Shown piece after piece: positions 11,930-21,421 of a stretch of 64,000 nucleotides of DNA (positions are counted from its first letter, which is position 1; the number at the start of each line of letters is the position of its first letter). Under the pieces are notes generated by a model, which saw nothing but the letters and a program-made list of their open reading frames with translations, was not told where the DNA came from and ran no database searches. The position numbers were made by a program, and so were the translations under genes. Origin of the DNA: Ligustrum vulgare (taxonomy: Eukaryota; Streptophyta; Magnoliopsida; Lamiales; Oleaceae); NCBI GenBank assembly GCA_963555705.1, contig OY743168.1, forward strand, positions 20,280,139-20,344,138, in the 5' to 3' direction.

Positions 11930-12306
11930 AGGTGAGATTTGTGAATCGTGAGACAGCAGCAGCACACGCAGCCGTCAGCTGGGAGGGGAGGAGGCGTAAC
12001 ACAAGCAGCAGGCACCGCAGGAAGGGGACGGCGTCGACTTTGCGGCAAGGAGGCGCAGTGAGTGAACAGGGACGGAGGTCACGGCTGAGAGCGGCGAGCA
12101 ACGGGGACGAAGCTAGGTAACAGACTGAAGGTTGGAGTTGGACTCTGGTCTGGTCTGGAGCATAAAGAAAGGATACTACTTTGGGCTGTTCATTTTTTTT
12201 TTTTGGGCAAAAGGTCCAAACCTCAAACTGATCTCTCTTCTTTTTTTTTTTCAAATCCCAGCGGGAGCGTAGGCCCCCCATTGGGCCTTTCCAGGCTCCG
12301 TGCCTG
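11930..12306. other. Non-coding 5' end of the hAT element
   Basis: Transcript leader region of the transposase. The sequence is GC-rich and open in several frames on both strands, including a 180-codon minus frame starting at 12470 that runs across the element end. None carries a protein motif. Confidence 0.4.
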
Positions 12307-12314
12307 ACCACTGG

Positions 12315-12480
12315 AGAAGAATCCTTTGGAAGCACTGAAGAGTCATCTTCAGGGGACAAGAATGTCGAACCTTCAAAGGCTGAAATAGGTGAAGATGAAG
12401 ATGACCTGGAAAAGCAATTAGGTTTCCAAAGCACGAAGATGAAGATGCCCTGAAAAAGGAACATCCTCAAATATATCCAA
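12315..12480 (+). pseudogene. Coding-like fragment right of the hAT insertion
   Basis: Continuation of the open frame at 8880-8950. It encodes SFGSTEESSSGDKNVEPSKA and then an acidic GEDEDDLEKQ stretch. An overlapping frame gives EDALKKEHPQIYPSKG, suggesting a one-base shift near 12420. The family is not recognised. The hAT target duplication ACCACTGG encodes part of the TTTG motif at the junction. Confidence 0.35.
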
Positions 12481-12546
12481 GCAAAGGCCTTTATTCATCA
12501 TCTTGTTTTCAAGTAATCTTTATAGTCATAAATATATTTTCCATAC

Positions 12547-13430
12547 ATGACCTAGTATATAGTGGTGTGGATCGTTATGCAATGGTGTAACCGTCCCAGC
12601 TGGAACAAACCAAGCTTTAATACACTTGATCTCCCCATCCCCAGCAAAACAGTAGTCAGGTGTAAGAATATCCCGCTTTAGTTATAGTATCTGTCAATTG
12701 ATAAACAGTCAAAACAATAAAAGAGATATTACTATGTCCAAATGTTAATGCTAGGAACAACAAAAGTAGCTTCTTATTTAAATTACAAAAAGTGCACGCA
12801 TGATCAAATAATTGGTGTTGAGCTAAGTATGTAGTTTTTTTAGAAGAGCATTCATCGGAAGAAATCCTCTCAAGAAACTCAGAAAAGTTTCGTGCTTCCA
12901 CTCCGAGCGTATATAGTTTTTTTCCAACCTACAAAATGTTTATGAATATTATGTTTCATCATTTAAATGGAATAAAGTAATCAGTGAGAGGGGAAGTTAT
13001 AGAGGGCTGATTTCATTGCAATCCTCAGATACCGTTTCTTTTCCTTGGAGAATCTAACACCATAATCAGTAATCCGTGCAAATTAAACTTGCTACGAAAT
13101 CAAATAGAATATTATAAAATGAACCCTCAGCACACCTTTTTTTTTTTTTTTTTTTTTATCTAAACGTGAATTCTATTCGAGTTTTTGGGTAAGGAAAAAT
13201 GAAATCCAAAAATAGCCAACTATTGAAGATAAATCACCTCAACTAGAACAGTACGAAAACCTACAATTCTTGTAGACGAAAAATCATCGGGGTGCTTATT
13301 ACTGACTTTCCGAACTGAAGATCTCAGTCTTGCAGGTATCAACAAAGTGACGAACCATCGCTTTATGCAGTCTAAAACCACCTCCGCTGTTTCACGACCT
13401 CTTCGTCACTAATTTCTTCCCCATCCTCCA
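12547..13430 (-). pseudogene. JmjC-domain protein (JMJ30/KDM8-like) pseudogene fragment
   Basis: Three exon-like pieces on the minus strand follow the order of plant JMJ30-type 2-oxoglutarate/Fe(II) dioxygenases. Piece A ends at 13238 with RIVGFRTVLVE before a GTGATT donor. Piece B (12928-12798) starts after TTTTGTAG and carries VGKKLYTLGVEARNFSEFLE and TYLAQHQLFDH. Piece C (about 12672-12547) carries DYCFAGDGEIKCIKAWFVPA and GTVTPLHNDPHHYIL, which keeps the HxD iron-binding pair (HND). The downstream half, with the second iron-ligand histidine and the WWH region, is not in the window. Piece A's upstream part contains stops, and the donor after piece B is unusual (CATGC before GTGCAC). I infer a truncated, non-functional copy. 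Members of the family act in the nucleus on histones or other proteins. Confidence 0.75.
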
Positions 13431-14100
13431 TCATCACCCTCTTCTTCTTTTTCTCGCTACTTCCATTCTTCAATTCGCATTACCCTTTTGCGAGTCATGG
13501 AGATTTTCCGATATGAGTTTTCTTTCATTTTTAAGTCCGCTAGCATATTTTTGAAAATTCATAAACTAAATTTGACTTGGAAAAAATAATGGGAACGTGG
13601 GTTAGTTCATGATGTATAAATGCCATTAACTAGTAACAACAAAAATGCCTACAATAAAATCGTTTAATAGAATCTATTGACAATTGAAATTCTGAATTGA
13701 AATTCTGATCAAAATTAATTGGCCAGAATCTCAGTTGCTTTTAGTTATATATAGATAGATAGATTCATAATCAACACAATTTCTCAATCTAATTTTTCAC
13801 CATACACATTTTCTCTCTATTTTTTAACCACATATTTTACTTTTAAAATATATAAAAAAAAATTATAATTACTACAGTATTAAAATTGGCCTATTAAAAT
13901 TGGGTTTGGGGTATGATAATAGGGTGTTGCGGAAAGGAATTTTTGGAGGCAAGTTGAGGATTCAAAATATCCATCTTTACTTATTTTTCCAAATAAATAA
14001 ATACTTTAAAATATATATATAAAGAATTAAAATAATGGACTGTTCGACGACCTTTTTTTTTTTTTTTTTTTGAAAGTTTTCAACGACTATTTAAACCAAT
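13431..14100. other. Intergenic AT-rich region
   Basis: No gene seen. A degenerate copy of the dispersed MITE core (CACCATACACATTTTCTC, TTTAACCACATATTTTAC) lies near 13797-13845. Long T runs occur at 13138-13157 and 14052-14071. Confidence 0.45.
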
Positions 14101-14103
14101 TTA

Positions 14104-14265
14104 GCCCCTGTTTAGTTCCCTTTTTCATCTCATTTTTCTATAGTATTCAATCTATACCATTAATCTTACTTTTGGCTCACAATGATTGACTTTTCAACTT
14201 AATTTACACCTCATATTCTCAAAAAATTCAAGTTTTTTTATAAATTGATAGGAATCAAACAGGGC
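14104..14265. mobile_element. Tourist-like MITE (PIF/Harbinger type)
   Basis: Terminal inverted repeats GCCCCTGTTTAGTTCC and, on the other strand, GCCCTGTTTGATTCC bound 162 bp of AT-rich non-coding DNA. TTA is present on both sides (14101-14103 and 14266-14268), the expected 3-bp duplication. Confidence 0.75.
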
Positions 14266-14427
14266 TTAAATTGATTATTTGAGTTTCCTAGGTAAAATGT
14301 GTTGTTAAAATTTAGAGAGAAAAAATGTGTGTTTAAATTTTTGTTTAAACTATAGTTGCCAACTGAGACTAGTAATTGAATAGATTCAAAGTGACAACTA
14401 TGTTTCAAAACAATAATAGAAATATGT

Positions 14428-15275
14428 AGAAGTGGGCAAAAAAATCGAAATTGATATAATCGAACAGGAACCGAACCGAAAAAATCGGAACCGTATGATT
14501 TTAAAAAAAATAAAATAGGAAATCGATTTTGAAACCGAGCGGTTCTCAGTTCCGCTTTTAGAATCGAAAAATCGAAGTTAGAACCAAATATTTGATTCTT
14601 GTTTATTTTTTGATGATTTTAATTGGTTGTCATAAAACTGAAAATCAAAAGAATTTGTAATTTTTGTGTAAAGTGAAAATGATTAAATTCTTTTTATGAA
14701 ATTTGTTACGTCTCTACCTTATTGTAACATTTAACTTCACGCTTGAACTGAAATTCTTAGTAAATGAAAATATAATAAGACTAACTTATTAATAAGCGAA
14801 TATATAAATGACCACGATGGAGTTAATTAAATATTTAAATACAAATATAAAACAATTAATAATAATGTATTTAAAACACATGATTCATCCCACAAGTTTA
14901 TTATACAAATTTGACTTCTTATCATGCTCGAAAAACCTTCCAGACCATTTATTTTTTTATTTTGATTTATGAATATCTTCTGTTTCATGAAGAATCCTAT
15001 ACTTTCTTCGGGGTAAAAGGATTTTGAAATTCTTGATCTTTGTATATTCGATAGAAGTTTATTTTAGGTTATTGGCTCGCTTCCCGATGTCTAATATTCC
15101 TCGATGAGGCCCTCGAAAAATAATTATTATTGTAGAACCGAATTAGATCGAAACCAAATGGTTTGGTTCTTGCAATTTAATGGAACCAAATGATTTCATT
15201 TTACAAGAACCAAAAAGTATGGCTCGACTCCGGTTCTTGAGATACCCAAATCAAACCACCCGACGCTCACCCTTA
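14428..15275. mobile_element. 848-bp non-autonomous element, copy A
   Basis: Begins AGAAGTGGGCAAAAAAATCG and ends CGCTCACCCTTA, with GAAATATGT repeated directly at 14419-14427 and 15276-15284 (9 bp). It is collinear over its length with copy B at 17304-18152. It is rich in GGAACCGAACCG near the left end and in GAACCAAA / GGTTCTTG near the right, so the two ends are partly complementary. No transposase frame. Confidence 0.75.
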
Positions 15276-16060
15276 GAAATATGTCCACAAAGAAAACATT
15301 AAATTGTACCAACTATGTTTGATTCACATGGAAAAGGAAAATGAATGTAAAATTTTCTCACCAAATAGGTGAGAAAGTATTTTCCAAACAAATACACTAT
15401 GTTGTACTTCAAATGATTGTATTAAAAAAAAAAAAAAATCAATCAAACACAAAAAGATTAAAAAAAAAATTCTTGATGTGATATTTTCCTAGAATATATT
15501 TCCAATCAAACATACAAATAAACGAAGTAATAAATTTTAGCCTCTGTTTGGCAAACTTTAAAAAAAAAAAAATTTAAACAACACAATTTTTCAAATCATT
15601 TTTACTACACATATTTTCTCTATTCACTTTTTAATCACATATTTTACCTTAAAAACATTAAAAAAAAATTAATCCTAAAATTATTAACAAACAAGTTTAA
15701 GAAGAAAAATGAAAAACTTGAGCTCCCAACCCACTTTCTCGATACTATTTGTGGATCAGAACATGGACTCTCGTGATTTGTGAATATTGCATGAGAAAGG
15801 GGATACGTCCTCGGTAGAAAAACAAAGGAACACCATCCAATGATCCACTTTTTTGGCTTCTTCTGCAGCTGTCTGCCGTTATATCTGCGTGTGATTACAA
15901 GTTTCTGTTCCTTGGAGACATCACGTTCTAATATCGCATAATTTTCGGCTATGCCAATACCTATATTCTGTAACCATTTTTTCTCACACACTTTTTTGCC
16001 CAAATTTTTTTTAAATCAAGAATTTTTTATAAAAAAAAAATAAAGTTTGAAATGTAATTA
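15276..16060. other. Intergenic region with MITE remnants
   Basis: A copy of the dispersed MITE starts near 15541 (CCTCTGTTTGGCAAAC) and carries the core at 15590-15655. A 119-codon minus frame at 15644-16003 has no recognisable motif and overlaps the MITE, so it is not called. Confidence 0.4.
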
Positions 16061-16079
16061 ATAAAGTTGATATTAAATG

Positions 16080-16814
16080 AAAATTAATAATAAAAGTGGA
16101 TCATTAATATATACATGTGTGTGTTTTGAAGTTTTTATAAAATAAGTATATATAATCAATACATTAAAAACTAAAATACATTAAAAAGAAAATTGGTGAT
16201 GAATACAAATAAAATTAAAATAAATTTAAAAAAAAAATTAATTAAGCGCTATGTTGGCATTTTTTTCAACTTGGATTAGTGTTGTCTTTTTCTTTTCTAA
16301 AATTTTAAATTCGATAATATTTTGTAATAAAATATTATTTTTACTATATTTTTTTATTTGATATGATTGTATAATCAATATATTTTCATAAATTTCAAAA
16401 AAGAAAGAAAATGTCTTGAACACCGTGCAAGACTTTATCATTTTTTTAATATGTATATGTGTGTGTATTAATGTTTTTATAAAATACTATGTAATTAATA
16501 CATTAAAAATTAAACTTAATCAAAAATTAAAATACATTAAAAAGAAAATTGGTGATGAATACAAATAAAATTAAAACAAATTTAATACAAAAAATTTAAT
16601 TAAACGTCAAATTTTAAGACGTATGGGAATTTGTTTTTTCCTATTTTGATTAGTATTGTCTTTTTTAAAATTTCGAATTTGATAATATATTGTAATAAAA
16701 TCTTATTTGTGCTATATTTTTTATTTGATATGATTGTATAATCAACATATTTTCATGAATTCTAAATCATTATCATGGATAGAAATCTCGTACATCGCAC
16801 GGGTGTGATACTAG
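16080..16814 (+). mobile_element. Helitron-like 3' part with internal duplication
   Basis: The right end reads CGTACATCGCACGGGTGTGA followed by TACTAG and then T. This is a short hairpin followed by CTAG|T, the Helitron 3' signature. Upstream are two tandem units of roughly 320 bp (about 16120-16440 and 16448-16775). Both contain AAAGAAAATTGGTGATGAAT, a TTAGTRTTGTCTTTTT-like piece and TGATATGATTGTATAATCAA. The 5' TC terminus was not identified and no Rep/helicase is encoded. Confidence 0.65.
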
Positions 16815-17303
16815 TATATATAATAATATGATAATCGTCACAATTTTACACACACAAATTCTCGCCCATTTAACTTGCCATTTTAGGAGTTTTTTGAATT
16901 TTATCAATTTATTTTAATACATGAATTATGAGAGTTTAATTAATGCATGTAGTAAATGATTTATGGCTTTTTGAAAAAGAAAATATCTATAAAAAGTCAA
17001 ATTATAGATTATTTTTATTCTTTTGATAATTATTGCATTATTTTGAAGTCGAAAAATATGCAATATGAGTGTCAAATTCAAAATCTCAACGAGAAATTTA
17101 ATACAAGTTAACAAATGAGAGCAAGCTCTACATATCATTCGTAAAATCGTCTTAAATACTAAACGTACAAGTTTAAGTTATATTTTTTTCTTTTTTCAAA
17201 ATCCAATCTTTTTAATTTATCTCATTTAAGTCATAAAATAATACCTATCATTTCTTACCAAAATTCAATTTGACCTAAATGATTAATTTTGAATCTTTTT
17301 CTT

Positions 17304-18152
17304 AGGGGTGGACAAAAAAATCGGAACCGTCATGACCGAATCGGAACCGAACAAAAAAAAAAAAAAAAAACGGAATTGTAAGGTTTTAAAAAAATAAAAT
17401 AGGAAATCGGTTTTGGAACCGAGAGCCGGTTCTCGGTTACGCTTTTAGAACCGATTTTTTTATCCTTATTTATTTTTTTGATGGTTTTAATGGGTTGTCC
17501 TAAAACTAAAAATCAAAAGAATTTGTAATTTTTTGGGGTAAAGTGAAAATGATTAAATTCTTTTATGAAATTTGTTATGTCACCTCATTGTAACATTTAA
17601 CTTCACGCTTGGACTGAAATTCTTAGTAAATGCAAATAGAATGAGACTAACTTATTAATAAGCGACGTTGTAAATGATCACAATGGAGTTAATTAAATAT
17701 TTAAATACAAATATAAAATAATTAATAATAATGTATTTAAAATACATGATTCATCCCACAAGTTTACCATACAAATTTATCGCTTCTTGCCATGCTCGAA
17801 AAACCATCCAGACAATTTATTTCTTATTTTGGTTTATGAATATCTCTTGTTTCATAGAGAATCTTATGCTTTCTTCGAGGTGAAAGATTTTCGAATCTTT
17901 GATCTTGGTATATTCGGTTGAAGTTTATTGCAGGTTATCGGCTCACTTCCTGAGGCCTGATACTCCTCGATAAGGCCCCCGAAAAATAATTATTATTGTA
18001 GAACTGAATTAAAATCAAAACCGAATGATTTGGTTCTAGTTTGATTATTGCGATTCAATTGAACTGAATGGTTCCATTTTACAAGAACCCAAAAGTATGG
18101 TTCGATTTCGGTTCTTGAGATATCCGAACTGAACCACCCGATGCCCACCCTA
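17304..18152. mobile_element. 849-bp non-autonomous element, copy B
   Basis: Begins AGGGGTGGACAAAAAAATCG and ends GATGCCCACCCTA, with CTTTTTCTT repeated at 17295-17303 and 18153-18161 (9 bp). It is the second copy of the element at 14428-15275. A 9-bp duplication fits a Mutator-type element with short termini, although the terminal sequence AGGGGTGG is also seen in hAT families. Confidence 0.75.
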
Positions 18153-18161
18153 CTTTTTCTT

Positions 18162-18911
18162 ATCAAACTGAAAGAAATAATAGATTTCAAATCTTTCTAA
18201 ATAAATTCAATTAAATCATTTAATTTTTTACCACTTTGGATTCCGATAAACTTATTTGTTCAGTTTGTAAAATAGAAGGTGTTAGCAAATCATTCCATTT
18301 AAAAGTAGAATATGGTCTACAGGTTTATTTAACATGCACAAAAATAATATGTGCAATTGTGAAAAATGAATTTTAAAGAATGTGTGATTGAGAATAAACA
18401 TTGAAAAAATTATTTTTGAAGAATCAATTTTATATGAATAAGTGATAAAGTCTTATGTCTTGAGGTTAAGCCTCTATATTTGAGATGTATAGGTTTTTTT
18501 TTTTTTTTTTTTTTGTATATAAAGTTAATTATATTTGTAATATTCATTCAATAAAATTTAATTATAATTCTATTTCATATTATTTTATTTTACGAGTTGA
18601 AATTTGTAAATATTTCAACTTTTAGAAATCAAATAATCGTAAACTCGAATTTAGTCATCAAATCAAAATTGCAAAGTATAGAATAAATCACATGTCGATA
18701 TCTTACTTAGTTTAAATAGATTAAGAAAACTAGAGAATGAATAATTAGCTGTTAAAAGAAATATGCAAGTCGTAATTTTATATTTTACTTTTCTTGATAT
18801 TTTTTATTATATATGAATACACAAATTATGTTGAACATTGTATTTTTACAATTTATTCAATAAATATTTGTCAATTATATCTTCCGTGCATCGCACAAGT
18901 ACAATTACTAG
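18162..18911 (+). mobile_element. AT-rich region ending in a Helitron-like 3' terminus
   Basis: The right end carries CCGTGCATCGCAC as a hairpin stem and loop, then ACAATTACTAG followed by T, again a CTAG|T terminus. The body is AT-rich with a long T run at 18496-18514 and no gene. The left limit is unknown. Confidence 0.5.
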
Positions 18912-18925
18912 TATAATACAATATG

Positions 18926-19136
18926 TCTTTGTTTAGTAAATCATTTATAAAAGATTGTTTATAAATAGTAATGTGATAACAGTTCATTGATCCATTGTTT
19001 TTAAAAGTAAAAATGGTGGGCGAGAATCTTTGATCAATCGAAATTGTTGACTTTTCAACTAAAAATGTCAAATGAGATGTTATCACGCGATTGTTCATAA
19101 ACAAAATTTATAAACACATTTTACCAAACAGAGGAA
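18926..19136. mobile_element. MITE with TCTTTGTTTAGTAAA / TTTACCAAACAGAGG ends
   Basis: Imperfect terminal inverted repeats about 200 bp apart, with AT-rich non-coding DNA between them. AATAT occurs just outside both ends, which may be part of a target duplication. An antisense 77-codon frame inside is not called. Confidence 0.55.
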
Positions 19137-19415
19137 ATATCATTTAAGAGTATATAAGGGCGACAATTATTCATTTCTGATCGCCATTTTTTTTTAAAGA
19201 AATACCATAACTCGAAAATCAAAACCTAGTGTATATGTTGTATTATAAAAATTAATTACACAAACGAGAGGGACATATGAGCCTTACCCCCGAAAAAGTA
19301 CAACCAATCCAACCTCACAAACGGTATGCATGCAAGATGGAGTACTACTCCATTACAAAGAGGTAAACAAATTTAATACTCAAAATCTGAACTCACTAAC
19401 TAAAGCGGAGATATA
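19137..19415. other. Sequence downstream of the LINE fragment
   Basis: No gene or repeat structure recognised. It may include the 3' untranslated end of the LINE whose coding remnant ends near 19420; no poly(A) tail is clear. Confidence 0.3.
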
Positions 19416-19419
19416 AAGC

Positions 19420-20686
19420 AACTTCATGAAGTAGATACACGAACATTTCCCAAGCCAAGCTTGTCTAGATGGGTGATACCTCGTGTTGACGCCACCAGGC
19501 TCATGGCTACTTACGGCTCGGCCAACACACGGATTGTCCACCGCGTGGTGTGGATTTGTTCCACGCGAGGTGGACGCGTCCCCAGGGGGTTTCGAACCTT
19601 GGACCTTTGGAATATATGAATTCCAAAGGCCTCCCTAGCTTAGTGGTTACCAGGGAGGCCTTTGGAATTCATATATTCCAAAGGTCCAAGGTTCGAAACC
19701 CCCTGGGGACGCGTCCACCTCGCGTGGAACAAATCCACACCACGCGGTGGACAATCCGTGTGTTGGCCGAGCCGTAAGTAGCCATGAGCCTGGTGGCGTC
19801 AACACCTCGCACCAAGCCTTTGAGCTTCTTATCATGGATCAACTTGAAACGCTTAAGTTAGCTAGATAATCCTCCACAGTACACCATTCCCTTCTCTCCA
19901 AATGTGGGAGAAGTGGACCTTTATTTTCTCGGTGAGTTGAAAAATTTCCTCAATAATGTATTGGACGGACCAAGGGCCTTTGGAAGTCTGAGTGAAAAGC
20001 AAGAAAGTAGCTTGGGAATCAGTCTCAACTCAAATTTGTGTGTGGTTATTATTCTTGCATAAACTCCCTTTAGAGATGGCCTTGATCTCTGCCTCAAGGA
20101 TGGTACATATGCCAAAAAAATCATGAAAGGTCCATAAGACGTTTCCCATTTTATCTCTAAGATGCCACCAATAGTCATGTTATCATTCTTTAAAGAACCA
20201 GGAGTGTTGAGTTTCAGCCAATTAGCATTAGTTTTAACCCATCTGAAATTATTGGTCTGTGACTCTTATTCTTCATATCAAATATAGATCTGGATAAGAA
20301 ATCCACCTCTTCATCACCCTGGTAGTATTCATTATAACCTCCTGATGCTTAGAAGAATTCCTTTTGCACCATTGCACCATGGACACCGTAGAATAATTAG
20401 AGGTGTAACAGAAAACAAAGAACTAGGTAAAGCTTGCTTTTGCATGAGCCATAGCGTATAAAGAACTCTAGGGTGACAAAAATTTGTGAAAACCAACCTA
20501 ACAACAGAAAAGTATTTGAGCTAGATAGCTTTAGCAATTTTGCCATCAAGAAAAACATGGTTGATGATTTCTGATATTTAGAACCCAAATAAACTCCAAT
20601 TTTAAGCTGGGTAACTTCATCCACAGATAAACAATTATTCCACAACTTCCATATAGAGAATGATATCTTGTTGGGTACATTATTAT
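19420..20686 (-). pseudogene. LINE ORF2 3' fragment: zf-RVT and RNase H
   Basis: Minus-strand remnants of a non-LTR retrotransposon polyprotein. Next to the copia insertion it reads NVPNKISFSIWKLWNN, the start of a zf-RVT type region. Further on come TIGGILEIKWET and then ETDSQATFLLF, GPWSVQYIIEEIFQLTEKIK and SHIWREGN, the plant LINE RNase H (RVT_3) pattern. Several stops and frame changes separate these pieces. The frame ends with THLDKLGLGNVRVSTS and a stop near 19425. It is interrupted by the foldback element at 19484-19804. The copia element at 20687-26582 separates it from a short upstream remainder. Confidence 0.7.
19484..19804. mobile_element. Near-perfect 321-bp palindromic foldback element with tRNA-like Pol III boxes
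   Basis: The arms are almost perfect inverted repeats from TGTTGACGCCACCAGG at the left to CCTGGTGGCGTCAACA at the right. They leave only a short centre around CCTAGCTTAGTGGTTACC. The pentamer CCTCG flanks both sides (19479-19483, 19805-19809), supporting insertion by a 5-bp staggered cut. A box A match, TAGCTTAGTGG (19636-19646), and a box B match, GGTTCGAAACC (19690-19700), are spaced as in tRNA-type Pol III promoters. A transcript of the whole element would form a long hairpin. It shares its outer and inner parts with the shorter element at 1054-1265. Confidence 0.85.
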
Positions 20687-21421
20687 TGTTAGATAACTTG
20701 TCAAATAATTTGCAGAAACAATTTACTAACTAAAACAAATAATTTGCAGATGGTAAGTGAAGCAGTTTACTAAGTAAAATAAAATTTACAAGAAGCAGTA
20801 AACAAAATGTGGTGAAGCAGGAATTAAAATGAACGCTGGAGCCGGGGCCTGTGTTCAACACAGTGTCCTTAAAGCAATATTCGCCCTCACACTGAAGTAA
20901 CTCGAGCACTTGCTTCCCAGGATACAGCGGCTGGAACTGCAGCTGTGCAGTCGAACAGAAAGGTGCCTGAACAGAATCACCAAGTGACTGGAAGAAGGCA
21001 GAAAGCAGGATGCAGAGAGATTTTCGTGGTTGTTGTGGTGTCTAGACTGAAGGAATTGTTGCTGTATATATAGGCAGGGAGGAGCCTTTGTATTTAGTAC
21101 TGCAGTTGAATTCTATATTTACTCCAGACGTTTTGGAGTTACAACTGCATTTGAATTCTGCACTTACTCCTGCATTTGAATTCTACACTTACTCCAGGCG
21201 TTTTTGGAGTTACAGGTTAAATGGAAATCAGTTTTGAGTTATGTTTTAAATGAAAAATTCCAAAACGTGGCTTGCACTTTGTGGCCAATTTTTGACTCGT
21301 TCGGTCCGACATTCGTGTACGCAGGTCGCGCCCGCACACAAGTTCAAGGCTCGAAGGCCAAGTCGGTCCAAGATTTGCACCCCCCCTGCGGGCGCGTAGG
21401 CCATGGAGGAGTCTCTATGCA
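20687..21421 (-). repeat. Copia 3' LTR, missing its first 297 bp
   Basis: Matches 25551-26285 almost base for base. The expected start (TGTTGGAAAATAT) and a polypurine tract are absent. The RNase H reading frame runs straight into the LTR, and its stop codon TAG is formed at the join (minus strand GCATAG). Confidence 0.85.

Larger units (their letters stand above)
8951..12306 (-). mobile_element. hAT DNA transposon with 8-bp target duplication
   Basis: The left terminus CAGGGACGGAGTTAGG and right terminus (minus strand) CAGGCACGGAGCCTGG are short inverted repeats typical of hAT elements. They are flanked by a perfect 8-bp duplication, ACCACTGG, at 8943-8950 and 12307-12314. The element is 3356 bp and carries a broken transposase gene on the minus strand. 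Because the ends look intact it could in principle be moved by a related active transposase; that is inference. Confidence 0.9.

Noticed and set aside
11928..12470. A 180-codon minus-strand frame across the hAT right end
   Set aside because: It crosses the transposon boundary and target duplication and carries no motif.
15644..16003. A 119-codon minus-strand frame
   Set aside because: It begins in non-conserved DNA and ends inside a MITE core; no motif.
19636..19700. A possible tRNA gene
   Set aside because: Only box A- and box B-like words are present. No cloverleaf with acceptor, anticodon and T arms can be formed, and the segment is part of a palindrome.
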